Made by a program: the position numbers and the translations under genes. From an uncultured Lachnospiraceae bacterium (GTDB lineage: Bacteria; Bacillota; Clostridia; Lachnospirales; Lachnospiraceae), in assembly GCA_902770965.1 (NCBI GenBank), contig CACXUY010000005.1:1-64000 (forward strand): 64,000 nucleotides of DNA, read 5' to 3'. Positions 8,781-17,442 of this stretch are shown here, piece after piece (the stretch's first letter is position 1; each line of letters opens with the position of its first letter). The notes under the pieces were generated by a model. The model was given only the letters and a program-made list of their open reading frames with translations. It did no database searches and had not been told where the DNA came from.

Positions 8781-9871
8781 TCAATCGTGCATCCGCTGCT
8801 TATTCAGCGACATATTCCATATTTTAATATCGGGATTACGTTCAACCGCTTCTCTAATGTTGTCAACGAGGTCTTCCGGATAAATTCTCTGATTCGGATA
8901 AACCAGTGCACTGAATAAGTTGACCCCATCTGTGCTACAAATATCCGTCCCGTTCAGATCATCGGAGTATTCAATAATACTTGCTACTGCTGTTCCATGT
9001 AGTCTGTTGGTGTATTCCTCAGGATAATTCGTATGTTCGTTCTCCAGAAGCCATGGGGATAAATGCCCAATGGGTGCAATTCCTATATCCAGCACGCCTA
9101 CGACTGGATATTCTTCACCGTCTTCTGGATATCTCACGGAGACAATGACATCATCCGCGAGAGAATCTAATGTCACAAACAACGGTGATGTTATTTCGAC
9201 ACTATATAGTCCTTCAAACTCCACGAACCGAAGATATTTGTCCTGAGCAGATATAGAGACTCGGTAAATATACATATCCGCTGTGAATCTGATTCTTTTC
9301 TGAATTTGAATACCAATTTCTTCACAATATTTTTCAAATAGAATCCTTGCCAAGCCATTTCTATCAAAGTCATTATAATCAAACAATCTGACTCTATAAT
9401 CAACAGTACCATCTTTGTATTCATCAACAATTGGATGGAATACTTCAATTCCGGTCAAAGAAGATGTTAATGTCGCGGATTCTTCTTTATATATGGAATT
9501 TTCGAGATTATCGAGCACAGCTTCATCCGGAAGTACTGAAAGAATCTGTCTGTCACCATATACACCAACAACGTTATCATTACCATCACTCTCCAATATG
9601 TTTACAACACGCTTTCTATGAGTTTTGGCAATCGCGCTGTCGTTTAGACTTGTAGCAACAATAACTGGCAGAGTTCTCTTCTGGGATAGTGCCTCTCTAA
9701 ACTGTGAACGCACCTCCTGCAGATCTGATGCCAGAACTTGTGCATGAGCCTGTAGCTCATCCCCATGAAGAACAAATCCCGGTTCGCGATTATCCCCACC
9801 GCCTTCGGTACTTCTGTCGTCATAGTCTTTTCTCTTTCAAAAATCTTAATTGGCAGATATTTATTACTCAT
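8781..9871 (-). pseudogene. S8 (subtilisin-like) peptidase, frameshifted and 3'-truncated
   Basis: The reading frame starts at 9871, overlapping the end of the AAA+ gene by 8 bases, and encodes MSNKYLPIKIFERE. One base is then missing in the A-run at 9828-9831. In the corrected frame the protein continues DYDDRSTEGGGDN through to the main 310-residue open frame. The catalytic Asp is seen in VVGVLDIGI and the His in LHGTAVASI. The sequence stops soon after NMSLN, before the GTS block that carries the nucleophilic serine. So two lesions exist: a homopolymer slip, which could be a sequencing error, and loss of the 3' third, which cannot. Confidence 0.8.
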
Positions 9872-10973
9872 CAGTCATCATCCTTTCCGCAAACCGATCT
9901 ATCTTCCTTCTTGAAAATCCCGTATACGCAATTACCCGTCTTTTGGGCACTCCAGATTCCAGCAAAAACAGAGCCATCTCCTCCTTTGAATAATCCCCAT
10001 GTGTTTTGAACAAGTACACCTCTGCAATTATGTTTTCCATATTAAGATCTATAGCATCACTCAATATTGCCTTCTTCGAAAGATTGTTAATAATCTTTTT
10101 AATGTCGGAATAGGATAGTCCTGACATGGACTGATAGATTTTCTTCCATTGAGCATCCTTTATTTCAGATGTCTTCACAAACTTTGGGAACTGTTCCATC
10201 ATCTTAGATATTTCAAGAACACCCGGACGCGGCATTTCAATTACTGTTTGAAACCTTCTCCAAATAGCATTATCTAATAGTTCTTGATGATTTGTCGCCG
10301 CAACCAAAATACCGTCTTCGCAATAATCATCAATATTCTGTAACAAACTATTGACTACTCTTTTCAGTTCACCTAGTTCATGCTGATCATCCCTTGCTTT
10401 TGCGATAGCATCAAATTCATCTAAAAACAGCACACATGGCTGGCGCTTAGCATATTCAAATATCTTATGAATATTCTTTGCAGTAGCCCCTAATAGGGAA
10501 GAAATCAATGTATCCAATCGTGCAGTCACTAACGGCAGGTGCATCTTCGAAGCTATATAAGCAGCAGCCGTTGTTTTCCCACATCCAGGATATCCATACA
10601 GCAAAAGCGACTGTGAAAATTCCAATCCCATATCGTCCATTCTTTTTTTATTTTGAATAGTATCCATAAAGTCTTGTAATTTAAGCTGAACCGGTTCCGC
10701 TAAAATAAGAGAATCTGCTTGAGGATCATAATCTGTCTCTACGATATTCATCCTACTTTCTTGATCTACAGGAAGTGGAACCAAAGAGTCCATGGTGGCT
10801 CGTCCAAGATTCTTTTTATTAATTATGTTTGTGATTCGGGAACTTCCTCTGACCTCTCCATCTGCTTCCATCTTTTTTGCAAGTAGCTGCGCAAAGCTCT
10901 TGACCTTCTCCCTATCTCGGTCCAGTCCAGCCTCTATTATTTTTCCAATTTCCGAATAATACATCTTGGCCAT
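9864..10973 (-). CDS. AAA+ ATPase paired with the S8 peptidase
   Basis: A 369-residue classic AAA ATPase of the FtsH/ATAD/spastin type. Residues 1-110 are a helical N domain. Walker A LYGYPGCGKTTAA is near 128, Walker B CVLFLDEFDAIAKA near 184, sensor-1 VAATNHQ near 224 and an arginine-finger segment IWRRF near 238. The C-terminus is a helical lid. AAA ATPases of this type are often encoded just before an S8 peptidase, and the pair is regarded as a likely defence module (family knowledge, function not proven). The ATG at 10973 is preferred because GGAG precedes it; upstream ATGs in frame are possible. Transcription likely starts from the promoter at 11002-11030. Confidence 0.8.
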   Translation of the reverse strand: MAKMYYSEIGKIIEAGLDRDREKVKSFAQLLAKKMEADGEVRGSSRITNIINKKNLGRATMDSLVPLPVDQESRMNIVETDYDPQADSLILAEPVQLKLQDFMDTIQNKKRMDDMGLEFSQSLLLYGYPGCGKTTAAAYIASKMHLPLVTARLDTLISSLLGATAKNIHKIFEYAKRQPCVLFLDEFDAIAKARDDQHELGELKRVVNSLLQNIDDYCEDGILVAATNHQELLDNAIWRRFQTVIEMPRPGVLEISKMMEQFPKFVKTSEIKDAQWKKIYQSMSGLSYSDIKKIINNLSKKAILSDAIDLNMENIIAEVYLFKTHGDYSKEEMALFLLESGVPKRRVIAYTGFSRRKIDRFAERMMTDE

Positions 10974-11001
10974 CTCCTCTCCATACATACCACGCCTTGT
11001 C

Positions 11002-11030
11002 ATTATACATCCACTCTGAGCATTTTTCAA
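11002..11030 (-). promoter_or_regulatory. Promoter of the defence operon
   Basis: On the minus strand, TTGAAA (11030-11025) and TATAAT (11007-11002) are separated by exactly 17 bases. One copy of the AAAATGCTCA repeat fills the spacer, so a protein binding the repeats would block or reshape this promoter. Confidence 0.7.
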
Positions 11031-11107
11031 TCCTATTTGAGCATTTTAATCATTATATGGGCATTTTATTTTATTTTTAAGCATTTTATTATCTTGATGA
11101 GCATCTC
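11015..11107. repeat. Five iteron-like direct repeats, 20-21 bp period
   Basis: The motif TGAGCATTTT (minus strand AAAATGCTCA) occurs with its GCATTTT core at 11020, 11041, 11061 and 11081, plus a weaker GCATCTC at 11101. The period of 20-21 bases equals two helical turns, placing all copies on one DNA face. The array covers the spacer of the defence-operon promoter and extends upstream of it. Confidence 0.75.
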
Positions 11108-11110
11108 AGC

Positions 11111-11331
11111 CCACAATCGTCGCCACACAGGTCAAAAATTAGTAAATCTCTTTCCAAAGAAAGTCGCAAGCTGGGCATCTGCATATACAGATGCTCCGTT
11201 CTGCCAAACCAGGCTTCCGGCCAGATTTGCGAAACCGGCTTGTTGGGGACATCCCCAATTCCCGTATGATTGCCAACTTTGTTGTCAGGCTGAGCATCGT
11301 TTCACTCCGCCGGTTACAAATCACATATAAT
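11111..11331. other. No recognisable gene
   Basis: About 220 bases between the repeat array and a terminator. Short open frames exist on both strands but none has a ribosome binding site or a family look. A small perfect hairpin, TTGGGGA-CA-TCCCCAA, lies near 11253. Confidence 0.4.
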
Positions 11332-11381
11332 AAAAAACAGGGCAAGGCAGATCCGGAATCCATCCATTTCTGCCCTGCCCT
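11332..11381 (-). terminator. Rho-independent terminator
   Basis: Arms AGGGCAAGGCAGA (11339-11351) and TCTGCCCTGCCCT (11369-11381) pair with one mismatch. On the minus strand a run of six T follows (11338-11333). It ends transcription coming from the Fic remnant. Confidence 0.8.
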
Positions 11382-11395
11382 TCTCATCACTACTG

Positions 11396-11772
11396 TTACA
11401 ATTCTTTCCGCTGCTGTCTGGCGGCTTCCCGCTCTTTCTTCAGGTCATCGCCGTAGAACTGCTCCACGTTCTGTCTGGCCTTCAGCAGCTCCTGCATTTC
11501 CCGTTTTGCTTCCCGAATTATGCTTTCCGATGCCAGAAGTTCTGACAGTGCCCTTTCAACAGTTATGCGGCTTATGTCAGGGCATTTCTCCATGATCTGC
11601 GACTTCGTGATCTCGCCGTAAGTATTCTTAATCAGTTCAGCCACACGCTCAGGCTTTGAAAGGCCGCTTGTAACCAATGTCTCTACTCTGTCAGAGAAAT
11701 CTCTGTATGCGGCCACTACAACACCAAGCATATACTGTACAAACGGAACATAATTATTCTCTTCCTCATACC
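11396..11772 (-). pseudogene. Fic-family protein remnant (C-terminal part)
   Basis: The frame encodes the usual C-terminal tail of a Fic AMPylase-type protein: ENNYVPFVQYMLGVVVAAYR, then a winged-helix-like region (ITKSQIMEKCPDISRITVER) and a charged end. The catalytic HPFxxGNGR half is absent. Upstream, the sequence passes abruptly into palindromic repeat A at 11771, and the open frame continuing through that repeat is not real protein. The gene was most likely cut by insertion or recombination at the repeat. Its terminator downstream is still intact. Confidence 0.7.
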
Positions 11773-11888
11773 CGCGCAGCGGGCGGAAAGTGCGAATACC
11801 GGTTGAGCGTGGCGGGAGTGCGAAGCACGGAGCCACGCGGGGACTTATAAAGTATAGTTGTGCCAAACTTGGCGTGTAGGTTTACTTT
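11771..11888. repeat. Interspersed repeat A, copy 1
   Basis: About 118 bases shared with 18903-18981 (5'-truncated) and 30650-30765. It contains nested palindromes: CCCGC/GCGGG, GCGTGGC paired with GCCACGC around AGTGCGAAGCAC, and TGCCAAACTTGGC(A/G). It ends in TTTACTTT. It is joined directly to the broken Fic gene. Confidence 0.8.
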
Positions 11889-12001
11889 GAGAACTTACGT
11901 ATTTGATATAGTACACATACAACATTCCGCTATCATAGATTGGTTTTACATGGATCGGCTCCGCTGTAAAATCATTTGGCACATTTCCAGAATCCTCTGT
12001 T

Positions 12002-13642
12002 TTACGCCTCGCCGATCAAAAGCTGCAGATCATCCTCTACCGTTCCAATGCCTGCGATGCCAAAGTTCTTCACCAGTACATTCGCCACGTTCGGAGAAAG
12101 AAACGCCGGAAGCGTCGGCCCCAGATGGATATTCTTCACCCCAAGGTACAGCAGGGCAAGAAGTACGATAACTGCCTTTTGCTCATACCATGCAATATTG
12201 AATGCCAGCGGCAGGTCGTTGATATCATCCAGTTCAAAAATCTCCTTTAATTTCAACGCGATGAGCGCCAGAGAATAGGAATCATTGCACTGCCCGGCAT
12301 CCAATACCCTCGGAATGCCGTCAATATCGCCAAGTTCCAGCTTATTATACTTGTATTTTGCGCATCCTGCAGTCAGGATTACCACATCCTTCGGAAGCCG
12401 CTCTGCAAATTCTTTGTAGTACTCCCTCGCTTTCTGGCGTCCGTCACAGCCTGCCATGACAACGAATTTACGGATCGCACCGGTCTTTACCGCATCCACA
12501 ACCTTCTCCGCCAAAGCAAATACCTGCTCATGTGCAAAACCGCCGATGATGCTGCCGGACTCAAGCTCTGTCGGTGCAGGGCAGCCTTTCGCCTGTTCGA
12601 TGATTCCGGAGAAATCCTTCACCTCGCCATATGCCCCATCAATATGTCTGCACCCGGGAACTCCCGTTGCGCCGGTCGTCCAGAGACGGTCTTTGTAACT
12701 CTCCGCAGGAGGAACCACACAGTTCGTGGTCATAAGTATCGGTCCGTTGAATTTATCAAATTCCTCCTTCTGCTTCCACCAGGCATTGCCGTAATTTCCC
12801 GCAAAATGCGGATATTTTTTGAAAGCCGGGTAATAATGTGCCGGTAGCATCTCAGAGTGGGTATATACATCCACACCGGTTCCTGCGGTCTGTTCCAGCA
12901 GCATTTCCAGATCACGAAGATCGTGTCCTGAAATCAGGATTCCCGGATTGTTTCGGACACCAATGTCCACATTCGTAATCTCAGGATTACCATATGCCTC
13001 AGTATTCGCCTTGTCCAAAAGTGCCATGCCATCCACGCCATATTTCCCTGTCTCCAGAGTTAGAGCAACCAGATCATCCACAGTAAGGGAATCATCCAGC
13101 GTCTTTGCCAACGCATTCTGCAGGAACGCGTCAATTTCTTCATTGTCCTGAAGCAGTGCGTTTGCATGTTTGGAATAGGCAGCCAGCCCCTTCAGACCGT
13201 AGGTAATCAGCTCACGCAAGGAGCGGATGTCTTCATTTTCTGTAGCCAGAACGCCAACAGACGCTGCCTTAGCATCGAACCCGGCCTCATCACCATTCCA
13301 GAGCGCAGCCTCCGGAAGAGCCTCCTTATCCGCAAGCCGCGTCAGAAGCTCCTGCTTTACATCAAGCGTCCTCTTGATTGTTTCGATGATCGCTGTCCGA
13401 TCAAAGTTGGCATTTGTAATCGTCACAAACAGGTTCATGGTTACGAGGTGATTGACCTCCCCGCTGACCTCCTTGCCCTCTGCCCTGAGTGCAGTCGTGA
13501 CAACGGACAAACCTTTTGTCACATAAACCAGCAGATCCTGCATTGCCGCCACTTCCGGCTTCTTGCCACAAACCCCAGATACGGCGCAGCCCTTTCCGCC
13601 TGCTGTTTCCTGACATTGGTAGCAAAACATTTTGTTTTCCAT
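12002..13642 (-). CDS. hcp: Hybrid cluster protein (hydroxylamine/NO reductase)
   Basis: This is a full-length 546-residue Hcp. The N-terminus [15 protein letters not shown] carries the first cysteines of the C-x2-C-x8-C-x5-C proximal cluster motif (Cys 7, 10, 19 and 25). The C-terminal half has the conserved hybrid-cluster ligands, for example [18 protein letters not shown] and [10 protein letters not shown]. Hcp reduces nitric oxide or hydroxylamine and protects anaerobes from nitrosative stress. The ATG is preceded by GAGGAGGAG. It lies 270 bases after the ferredoxin gene on the same strand, with four 29-base repeats in the gap. It is probably under control of the neighbouring Crp/Fnr-type regulator (HcpR-like, by context). 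Confidence 0.95.
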   Translation of the reverse strand: MENKMFCYQCQETAGGKGCAVSGVCGKKPEVAAMQDLLVYVTKGLSVVTTALRAEGKEVSGEVNHLVTMNLFVTITNANFDRTAIIETIKRTLDVKQELLTRLADKEALPEAALWNGDEAGFDAKAASVGVLATENEDIRSLRELITYGLKGLAAYSKHANALLQDNEEIDAFLQNALAKTLDDSLTVDDLVALTLETGKYGVDGMALLDKANTEAYGNPEITNVDIGVRNNPGILISGHDLRDLEMLLEQTAGTGVDVYTHSEMLPAHYYPAFKKYPHFAGNYGNAWWKQKEEFDKFNGPILMTTNCVVPPAESYKDRLWTTGATGVPGCRHIDGAYGEVKDFSGIIEQAKGCPAPTELESGSIIGGFAHEQVFALAEKVVDAVKTGAIRKFVVMAGCDGRQKAREYYKEFAERLPKDVVILTAGCAKYKYNKLELGDIDGIPRVLDAGQCNDSYSLALIALKLKEIFELDDINDLPLAFNIAWYEQKAVIVLLALLYLGVKNIHLGPTLPAFLSPNVANVLVKNFGIAGIGTVEDDLQLLIGEA

Positions 13643-13792
13643 CGGTAAACTCCTCCTCTATAAAGTTACATGTCTCATACAATACAACAGCTTTTCATCC
13701 CATATACTCTGCCTGCTTCTTCAATCCCTGAAAGAAATTCCCGGCCACACCGCGGACATCCACTTTCTTAAAAACTTATACTTTTTCTTTCT

Positions 13793-13908
13793 ATTCTGTA
13801 TAACTCATGATAGGAATCGCCATTCTGTATAACTCATGATAGGAACTGCCATTCTGTATAACTCATGATAGGAACCGCCATTCTGTATAACTCATGATAG
13901 GAACCGCC
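13793..13908. repeat. Four tandem 29-bp repeats between ferredoxin and hcp
   Basis: Four nearly identical units begin ATTCTGTATAACTCATGATA and differ only at one or two bases near the end (GAATCGCC, GAACTGCC, GAACCGCC twice). The array is exactly 4 x 29 bases and ends 5 bases before the ferredoxin stop codon. Read on the hcp strand, each unit contains TATCATGAGTTATA. It may be a repeated regulator site or a simple slippage array. Confidence 0.85.
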
Positions 13909-13913
13909 ATTCT

Positions 13914-14678
13914 TTATTCTATGATCCTGCCATCGTGTGAAATTGTCACGACCTGCCAGGGAATAAACTTTCCGCTATTTTTTAGTGCCGTTTCCGCCGC
14001 TCTCTGCAAACCTCCGCAGCACGGAACCTCCATGCGGACGATGGTCACGCTCTTAATGTCATTGTTTGCTATTATCTCTGTCAATTTTTCGGAATAATCG
14101 ATATCGTCCAATTTCGGGCATCCGATCAATGTGATCTTTCCTTTCATGAAATCCTCATGCATATCGGCATAGGCATAGGCCGTACAGTCTGCCGCAATCA
14201 GGAGCTTTGCCCCTTCATAGAACGGTGCCTGTGCAGGGAGGAGTTTTATCTGGCAGGGCCACTGCATAAGTCTTGATATTGGTTTCACATTGACAGCTGG
14301 CATCTGATCTTCCTGCCCCTCATCATTATGATTGAACTGCATAAACCTTGATCCCGGACAGCCTCCTGCATGCGCAGCATGCTGCTCCATCTCCGCTCTC
14401 ATCTGTGCTTCTTTATCCGTCATTACTTTTTCCTCCATTTTCTTTCTCCGGCTTTCTTTCACCGCTGCCTCGTCATACGCCGGTGCTTCTCTTTCTTCAA
14501 AAGTAATTGCTCCGGTCGGACAGTTGGGAAGGCAGTCTCCAAAGCCATCACAGAAATTTACTCGAACCAGCTTCGCCTTGCCGTCTATAATATCTATAGC
14601 CCCTTCATGACACGCGTTTGCGCATATACCGCAGCCATTACATTTTTCTTCATCAATATGTATGATCTGTCTTATCAT
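13914..14678 (-). CDS. 4Fe-4S ferredoxin-type protein linked to hcp
   Basis: A 254-residue iron-sulfur protein. The N-terminal 60 residues are a two-cluster ferredoxin: CNGCGICANAC and CDGFGDCLPNCPTGA. A charged linker with HAAHAGGCPGSR follows. The C-terminal part (about 125-254) has several lone cysteines (WPCQ, ADCTA, GCPKLDD, VPCCGG) and may hold another cluster or disulfide site. Proteins of this form commonly sit beside hcp in Clostridia and are likely its electron donor (inference from context). It is transcribed away from the Crp/Fnr gene, from a promoter whose TATAAT is at 14727-14722. Confidence 0.85.
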   Translation of the reverse strand: MIRQIIHIDEEKCNGCGICANACHEGAIDIIDGKAKLVRVNFCDGFGDCLPNCPTGAITFEEREAPAYDEAAVKESRRKKMEEKVMTDKEAQMRAEMEQHAAHAGGCPGSRFMQFNHNDEGQEDQMPAVNVKPISRLMQWPCQIKLLPAQAPFYEGAKLLIAADCTAYAYADMHEDFMKGKITLIGCPKLDDIDYSEKLTEIIANNDIKSVTIVRMEVPCCGGLQRAAETALKNSGKFIPWQVVTISHDGRIIE

Positions 14679-14700
14679 CTTATGCAGCCTCCCTCTTATC

Positions 14701-14760
14701 TTGTCTTTCTGGTATCAGTATATTATACTCATGGATGAAAGTATGTGGTTTGAGCCACAT
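14701..14760. promoter_or_regulatory. Divergent promoters with a shared Crp/Fnr-type operator
   Basis: An 18-base perfect palindrome, ATGTGG-N6-CCACAT (14743-14760), is a variant of the Crp box TGTGA-N6-TCACA. On the plus strand TTGTCT (14701-14706), 17 bases, TATACT (14724-14729) form the regulator promoter, placing the palindrome just downstream of its start (autorepression). On the minus strand TATAAT (14727-14722) lacks a -35, and the palindrome covers that place (activation). So one site could repress the regulator and activate ferredoxin-hcp. Confidence 0.65.
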
Positions 14761-14786
14761 TTCAAAAAACTTTTTTGGAGATTTTT

Positions 14787-15437
14787 ATGAATAACACAAT
14801 TATCAGAAAGACCATTCTTTTCAGAGATATGTCAGAAGACGAAATACACACTTGCCTGAATGCACTGAAGAGTCAGGAAAAAACTTATAAGAAGGATACC
14901 GTCATCCTCCATGCCGGAGAAGAAACAGACAAGATGGGGCTTGTATTAGACGGAAGCGTCACGATTGAAAGCAATGATATGTGGGGAAACTGTACGATTC
15001 TGACTCACGTCCCCGCAGGACAGTTCTTCGCCGAGACTTATGCCCTTCTTCCAGGAGAAGTAATGTTGGTGGATGTAAAGGCGAATGAAGACTGTAAAAT
15101 TCTCTTTGTCACTGTAGAAGGTTTTTTTTCAAAGATTCCTTCTTCGTCATGGAAGGAAAAGCTGACAAGGAATCTGCTGATGATCTCAGCGCACAAAAAT
15201 CTGACCCTTACCGGCAGAAGCTTTCATACTTCTCCTAAAAGTGCCAGAGGTCGAATCTTGTCATATCTTAATGCCGTTTCCTTGCAGAAGCATTCCGTAG
15301 AATTCGACATCCCCTTTGACAGGCAGCAACTTGCTGATTATCTCAATCTGGAACGAACAAATATGTCAAAGGAACTGGGGAAAATGCAGCGTGAAGGAAT
15401 CATCGAATGCAGGAAAAACCATTTCAAACTAATTTAA
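14787..15437 (+). CDS. Crp/Fnr-family regulator, HcpR-like by context
   Basis: A 216-residue protein with an N-terminal cyclic-nucleotide-binding fold (residues about 5-130) and a C-terminal winged helix. The helix-turn-helix is near residues 165-190 (RQQLADYLNLERTNMSKEL). There is no N-terminal cysteine cluster, so it is not an oxygen-sensing Fnr; sensing could be through a bound haem or another ligand. It is divergent from the ferredoxin-hcp genes, the usual arrangement for the nitrosative-stress regulator HcpR. The ATG at 14787 follows GGAG by 6 bases. A TTG-initiated extension to 14775 would start within the SD region and is less likely. Confidence 0.85.
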   Translation: MNNTIIRKTILFRDMSEDEIHTCLNALKSQEKTYKKDTVILHAGEETDKMGLVLDGSVTIESNDMWGNCTILTHVPAGQFFAETYALLPGEVMLVDVKANEDCKILFVTVEGFFSKIPSSSWKEKLTRNLLMISAHKNLTLTGRSFHTSPKSARGRILSYLNAVSLQKHSVEFDIPFDRQQLADYLNLERTNMSKELGKMQREGIIECRKNHFKLI

Positions 15438-15504
15438 TAAGGTGATAGAGCAGTTCCACCTTCGCATCCTCCAGCGTGTACCGGTTGATTTCTGAGAAAA
15501 CATC

Positions 15505-15617
15505 CATAGCACGCATGTGCTGCCACGACGTGTAGAAGTCGTTGGAGCATACATGCGTGTATGAATGCATCCCTATATGGCCACCCTGCTTCGCAGGAGG
15601 CCGACCTCTAAAGTAAA
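15505..15617. repeat. Interspersed repeat C, copy 1
   Basis: About 113 bases that match the reverse complement of 18974-19098 almost throughout, and 28637-28755 more loosely. It contains GTGCTGCCACGACGTGTAG, an inverted ACATGCGTGTATG section and the hairpin CCCTGC-TTC-GCAGG. It ends in AAAGTAA. Confidence 0.75.
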
Positions 15618-15678
15618 GAGAGCCGCTGTTACACGACTCTCCGCAAATAAGCTTATTAAAAATGTCCTTAATGTCAGA

Positions 15679-16443
15679 CTATCTTTTCTTGTATAAGATC
15701 AGCTCCGGATTAGCTCCATCCTGCTCATAAGTACAGATCATGATGAAATCCATATTGGCAATTACGCCATAGCAGAGTCCCTCTACGATCTCCGATTCCA
15801 GTTGATTGCCCAGATAGGTTGTCTGATCATCCAGGAATCTGACCTTTGCTCCATTTGGCAACCGGTATTCCAGATTCACATATTTCCCAACGAGCGCATT
15901 CAATCTTTCAAGCTTTGGCATTCCCTCAATATAAAGAGCATTGATCTCTTCGATCAGTCCCTTCTTAAACTCATCAAATTTGCCGCCATCTCCCAGTTCC
16001 TCGTACCGCTTCCAGTAATCCAGCTTTGGCAGCGTTTCTCTAAGATACGCCCGTGCCTGTTCCTCGGTGAATTTCTCATTCACCATGTTGCGGACACATA
16101 CCTCAATCAGCTCATCCATATCGCTGTAAGTATAGGTTCCGTCTGCATAACACCATTTGCAATAATCCTCATTGAGGCTGCCATCTTCATTTTTCCCGAT
16201 GATCTCATCCTCCAATGGCATCCCACAGCACTGGCAGATAAGTTTATGCGGTGATCCAAGCAGTGTATTGATAGAAACATTGAAAAGCCTTGAAAGAATC
16301 TTTAACGTTTCCGTATTAGGCACGGTCTCGCCATTTTCCCAGCGTGATACCGCCTGTCTGGTAACAAATGCCTTTTCCGCAAGCTCGTCCTGCGAAAGAC
16401 CGCTCTTTGTTCTGAGCTGATAAATCACATTTTGTGTATTCAT
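15679..16443 (-). CDS. XRE regulator with zinc-ribbon and C-terminal domain
   Basis: This is a 254-residue protein. Residues 1-60 form an XRE helix-turn-helix (SQDELAEKAFVTRQAVSRWE). Residues about 68-95 form a putative zinc ribbon, CQCCGMPLEDE then DYCKWCYADG. This fits the zinc-ribbon domain often fused to XRE regulators in Clostridia. The last 80 residues are an uncharacterised beta-rich domain. GGAGG lies 9 bases before the ATG at 16443. It is a single gene and the target is unknown. Confidence 0.8.
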   Translation of the reverse strand: MNTQNVIYQLRTKSGLSQDELAEKAFVTRQAVSRWENGETVPNTETLKILSRLFNVSINTLLGSPHKLICQCCGMPLEDEIIGKNEDGSLNEDYCKWCYADGTYTYSDMDELIEVCVRNMVNEKFTEEQARAYLRETLPKLDYWKRYEELGDGGKFDEFKKGLIEEINALYIEGMPKLERLNALVGKYVNLEYRLPNGAKVRFLDDQTTYLGNQLESEIVEGLCYGVIANMDFIMICTYEQDGANPELILYKKR

Positions 16444-16547
16444 GTGCAAGCACCTCCTCAAACCCTGTTTGGTACTTATTCTAATATAGATCGACCTGCC
16501 AAAAAAGCAACTAGCTGTTGCCTCGGAGACTCATACATTTCATCATA

Positions 16548-16577
16548 ATCAGAGCGGAGGTATCCCTCCGCCCTGAT
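16548..16577 (-). terminator. Likely terminator after the GNAT gene
   Basis: Hairpin ATCAGAGCGGAGG-TATC-CCTCCGCCCTGAT, strong stem with one mismatch, 10 bases after the GNAT stop. The T-run on the minus strand is weak. Confidence 0.5.
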
Positions 16578-16586
16578 CATTTACGT

Positions 16587-17216
16587 TTATCCGAAAATCT
16601 GACCCGGCAGTTTCAGTTTTTCCTTAGCCGGAAAGCCCTTATCGAACTCTTCCACATCCTCATCCTTCACATAATATCCCTGTGGCGTCTGATACACCCC
16701 TGTGACATCATCCAGATATCCGGGGATCAGTTCCTTACAGAGAAAAAATGATGAATCCGCATCCTCAGGCAGATCGTGATACCGGATGCCAAACTCTCTG
16801 GCATAGGTAAACCCACTTTTGCCATAGAAGTCGATGTTGCCCTCAAAAAGGACCGCGCCAAAACCCTTCTTGGCAGCTTTTTCCAAGGAATAGTCCAGCA
16901 AAGCCTTGCCATATCCTTGGCGCTTCAGATCTGGTGTAATGCCGATCGGTCCCATTGTCAGAACATCGATCACCCTTCCATCATCAGCCTCGATAATCGT
17001 CTTCATGAACATATTCTGTCCGATCAGTCTGCCATCCTGTTCCATGACGAAATCAAGCTCCGAAATAAATGCCGGATCATCTCTAAGCACATGCATCACA
17101 TAATGCTCGCTGCATCCCGGCTTGTAAATATTCCAAAATGCTTCTCTGACAAGGTTTTCAACTGCTCTGTAATCGTTCTTTTCTTCTAAACGAATTGCAT
17201 AGTCATTTTTATTCAA
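16587..17216 (-). CDS. GNAT-family N-acetyltransferase
   Basis: A 209-residue acetyltransferase. The acetyl-CoA loop is seen as GITPDLKRQGYGKALLDYS (residues about 93-111), with the following beta strand VLFEGNIDFYGKSGF typical of the family. The substrate is not predictable. The C-terminal 50 residues are an extra tail. It is monocistronic, with hairpin repeat B upstream and a hairpin terminator downstream. Confidence 0.85.
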   Translation of the reverse strand: MNKNDYAIRLEEKNDYRAVENLVREAFWNIYKPGCSEHYVMHVLRDDPAFISELDFVMEQDGRLIGQNMFMKTIIEADDGRVIDVLTMGPIGITPDLKRQGYGKALLDYSLEKAAKKGFGAVLFEGNIDFYGKSGFTYAREFGIRYHDLPEDADSSFFLCKELIPGYLDDVTGVYQTPQGYYVKDEDVEEFDKGFPAKEKLKLPGQIFG

Positions 17217-17252
17217 TTTTTTTATCTCCCAAAAACTTGTAATTATTCAGCA

Positions 17253-17323
17253 CCCCAAGATAACTGTTAGAATACAGGACGAAGTGCTTGCTCTTCGGAC
17301 GTATTAAAACAGTTATCTTGGGG
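17253..17323. repeat. Interspersed hairpin repeat B, copy 1
   Basis: A perfect 16-base inverted repeat, CCCCAAGATAACTGTT (17253-17268) with AACAGTTATCTTGGGG (17308-17323). Inside it is a second stem CGAAG-TGCTTGCT-CTTCG. The same element recurs at 62044-62107. It is preceded by TAATTATTCAGCACC, also found at 23349. Confidence 0.8.
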
Positions 17324-17442
17324 CAGACAAGGCGCAGCGCCTCTGGTCGCCCCGCAACGAGGGCTGCGCAGCATCCCGAGTCTGCGGTTCTGGATAGTAA
17401 CAATTATTTTATAATCATCCCTGACGGCTTGATTTCTGTGTC

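Noticed and set aside
11777-11866. N-terminal extension of the Fic remnant
   Set aside because: The codons come from repeat A, which also occurs at two other places without a gene.
15434-15510. Short minus-strand peptide MDVFSEINRYTLEDAKVELL near the regulator stop
   Set aside because: It looks like a gene fragment but is too short to assign, and its upstream side is repeat C.
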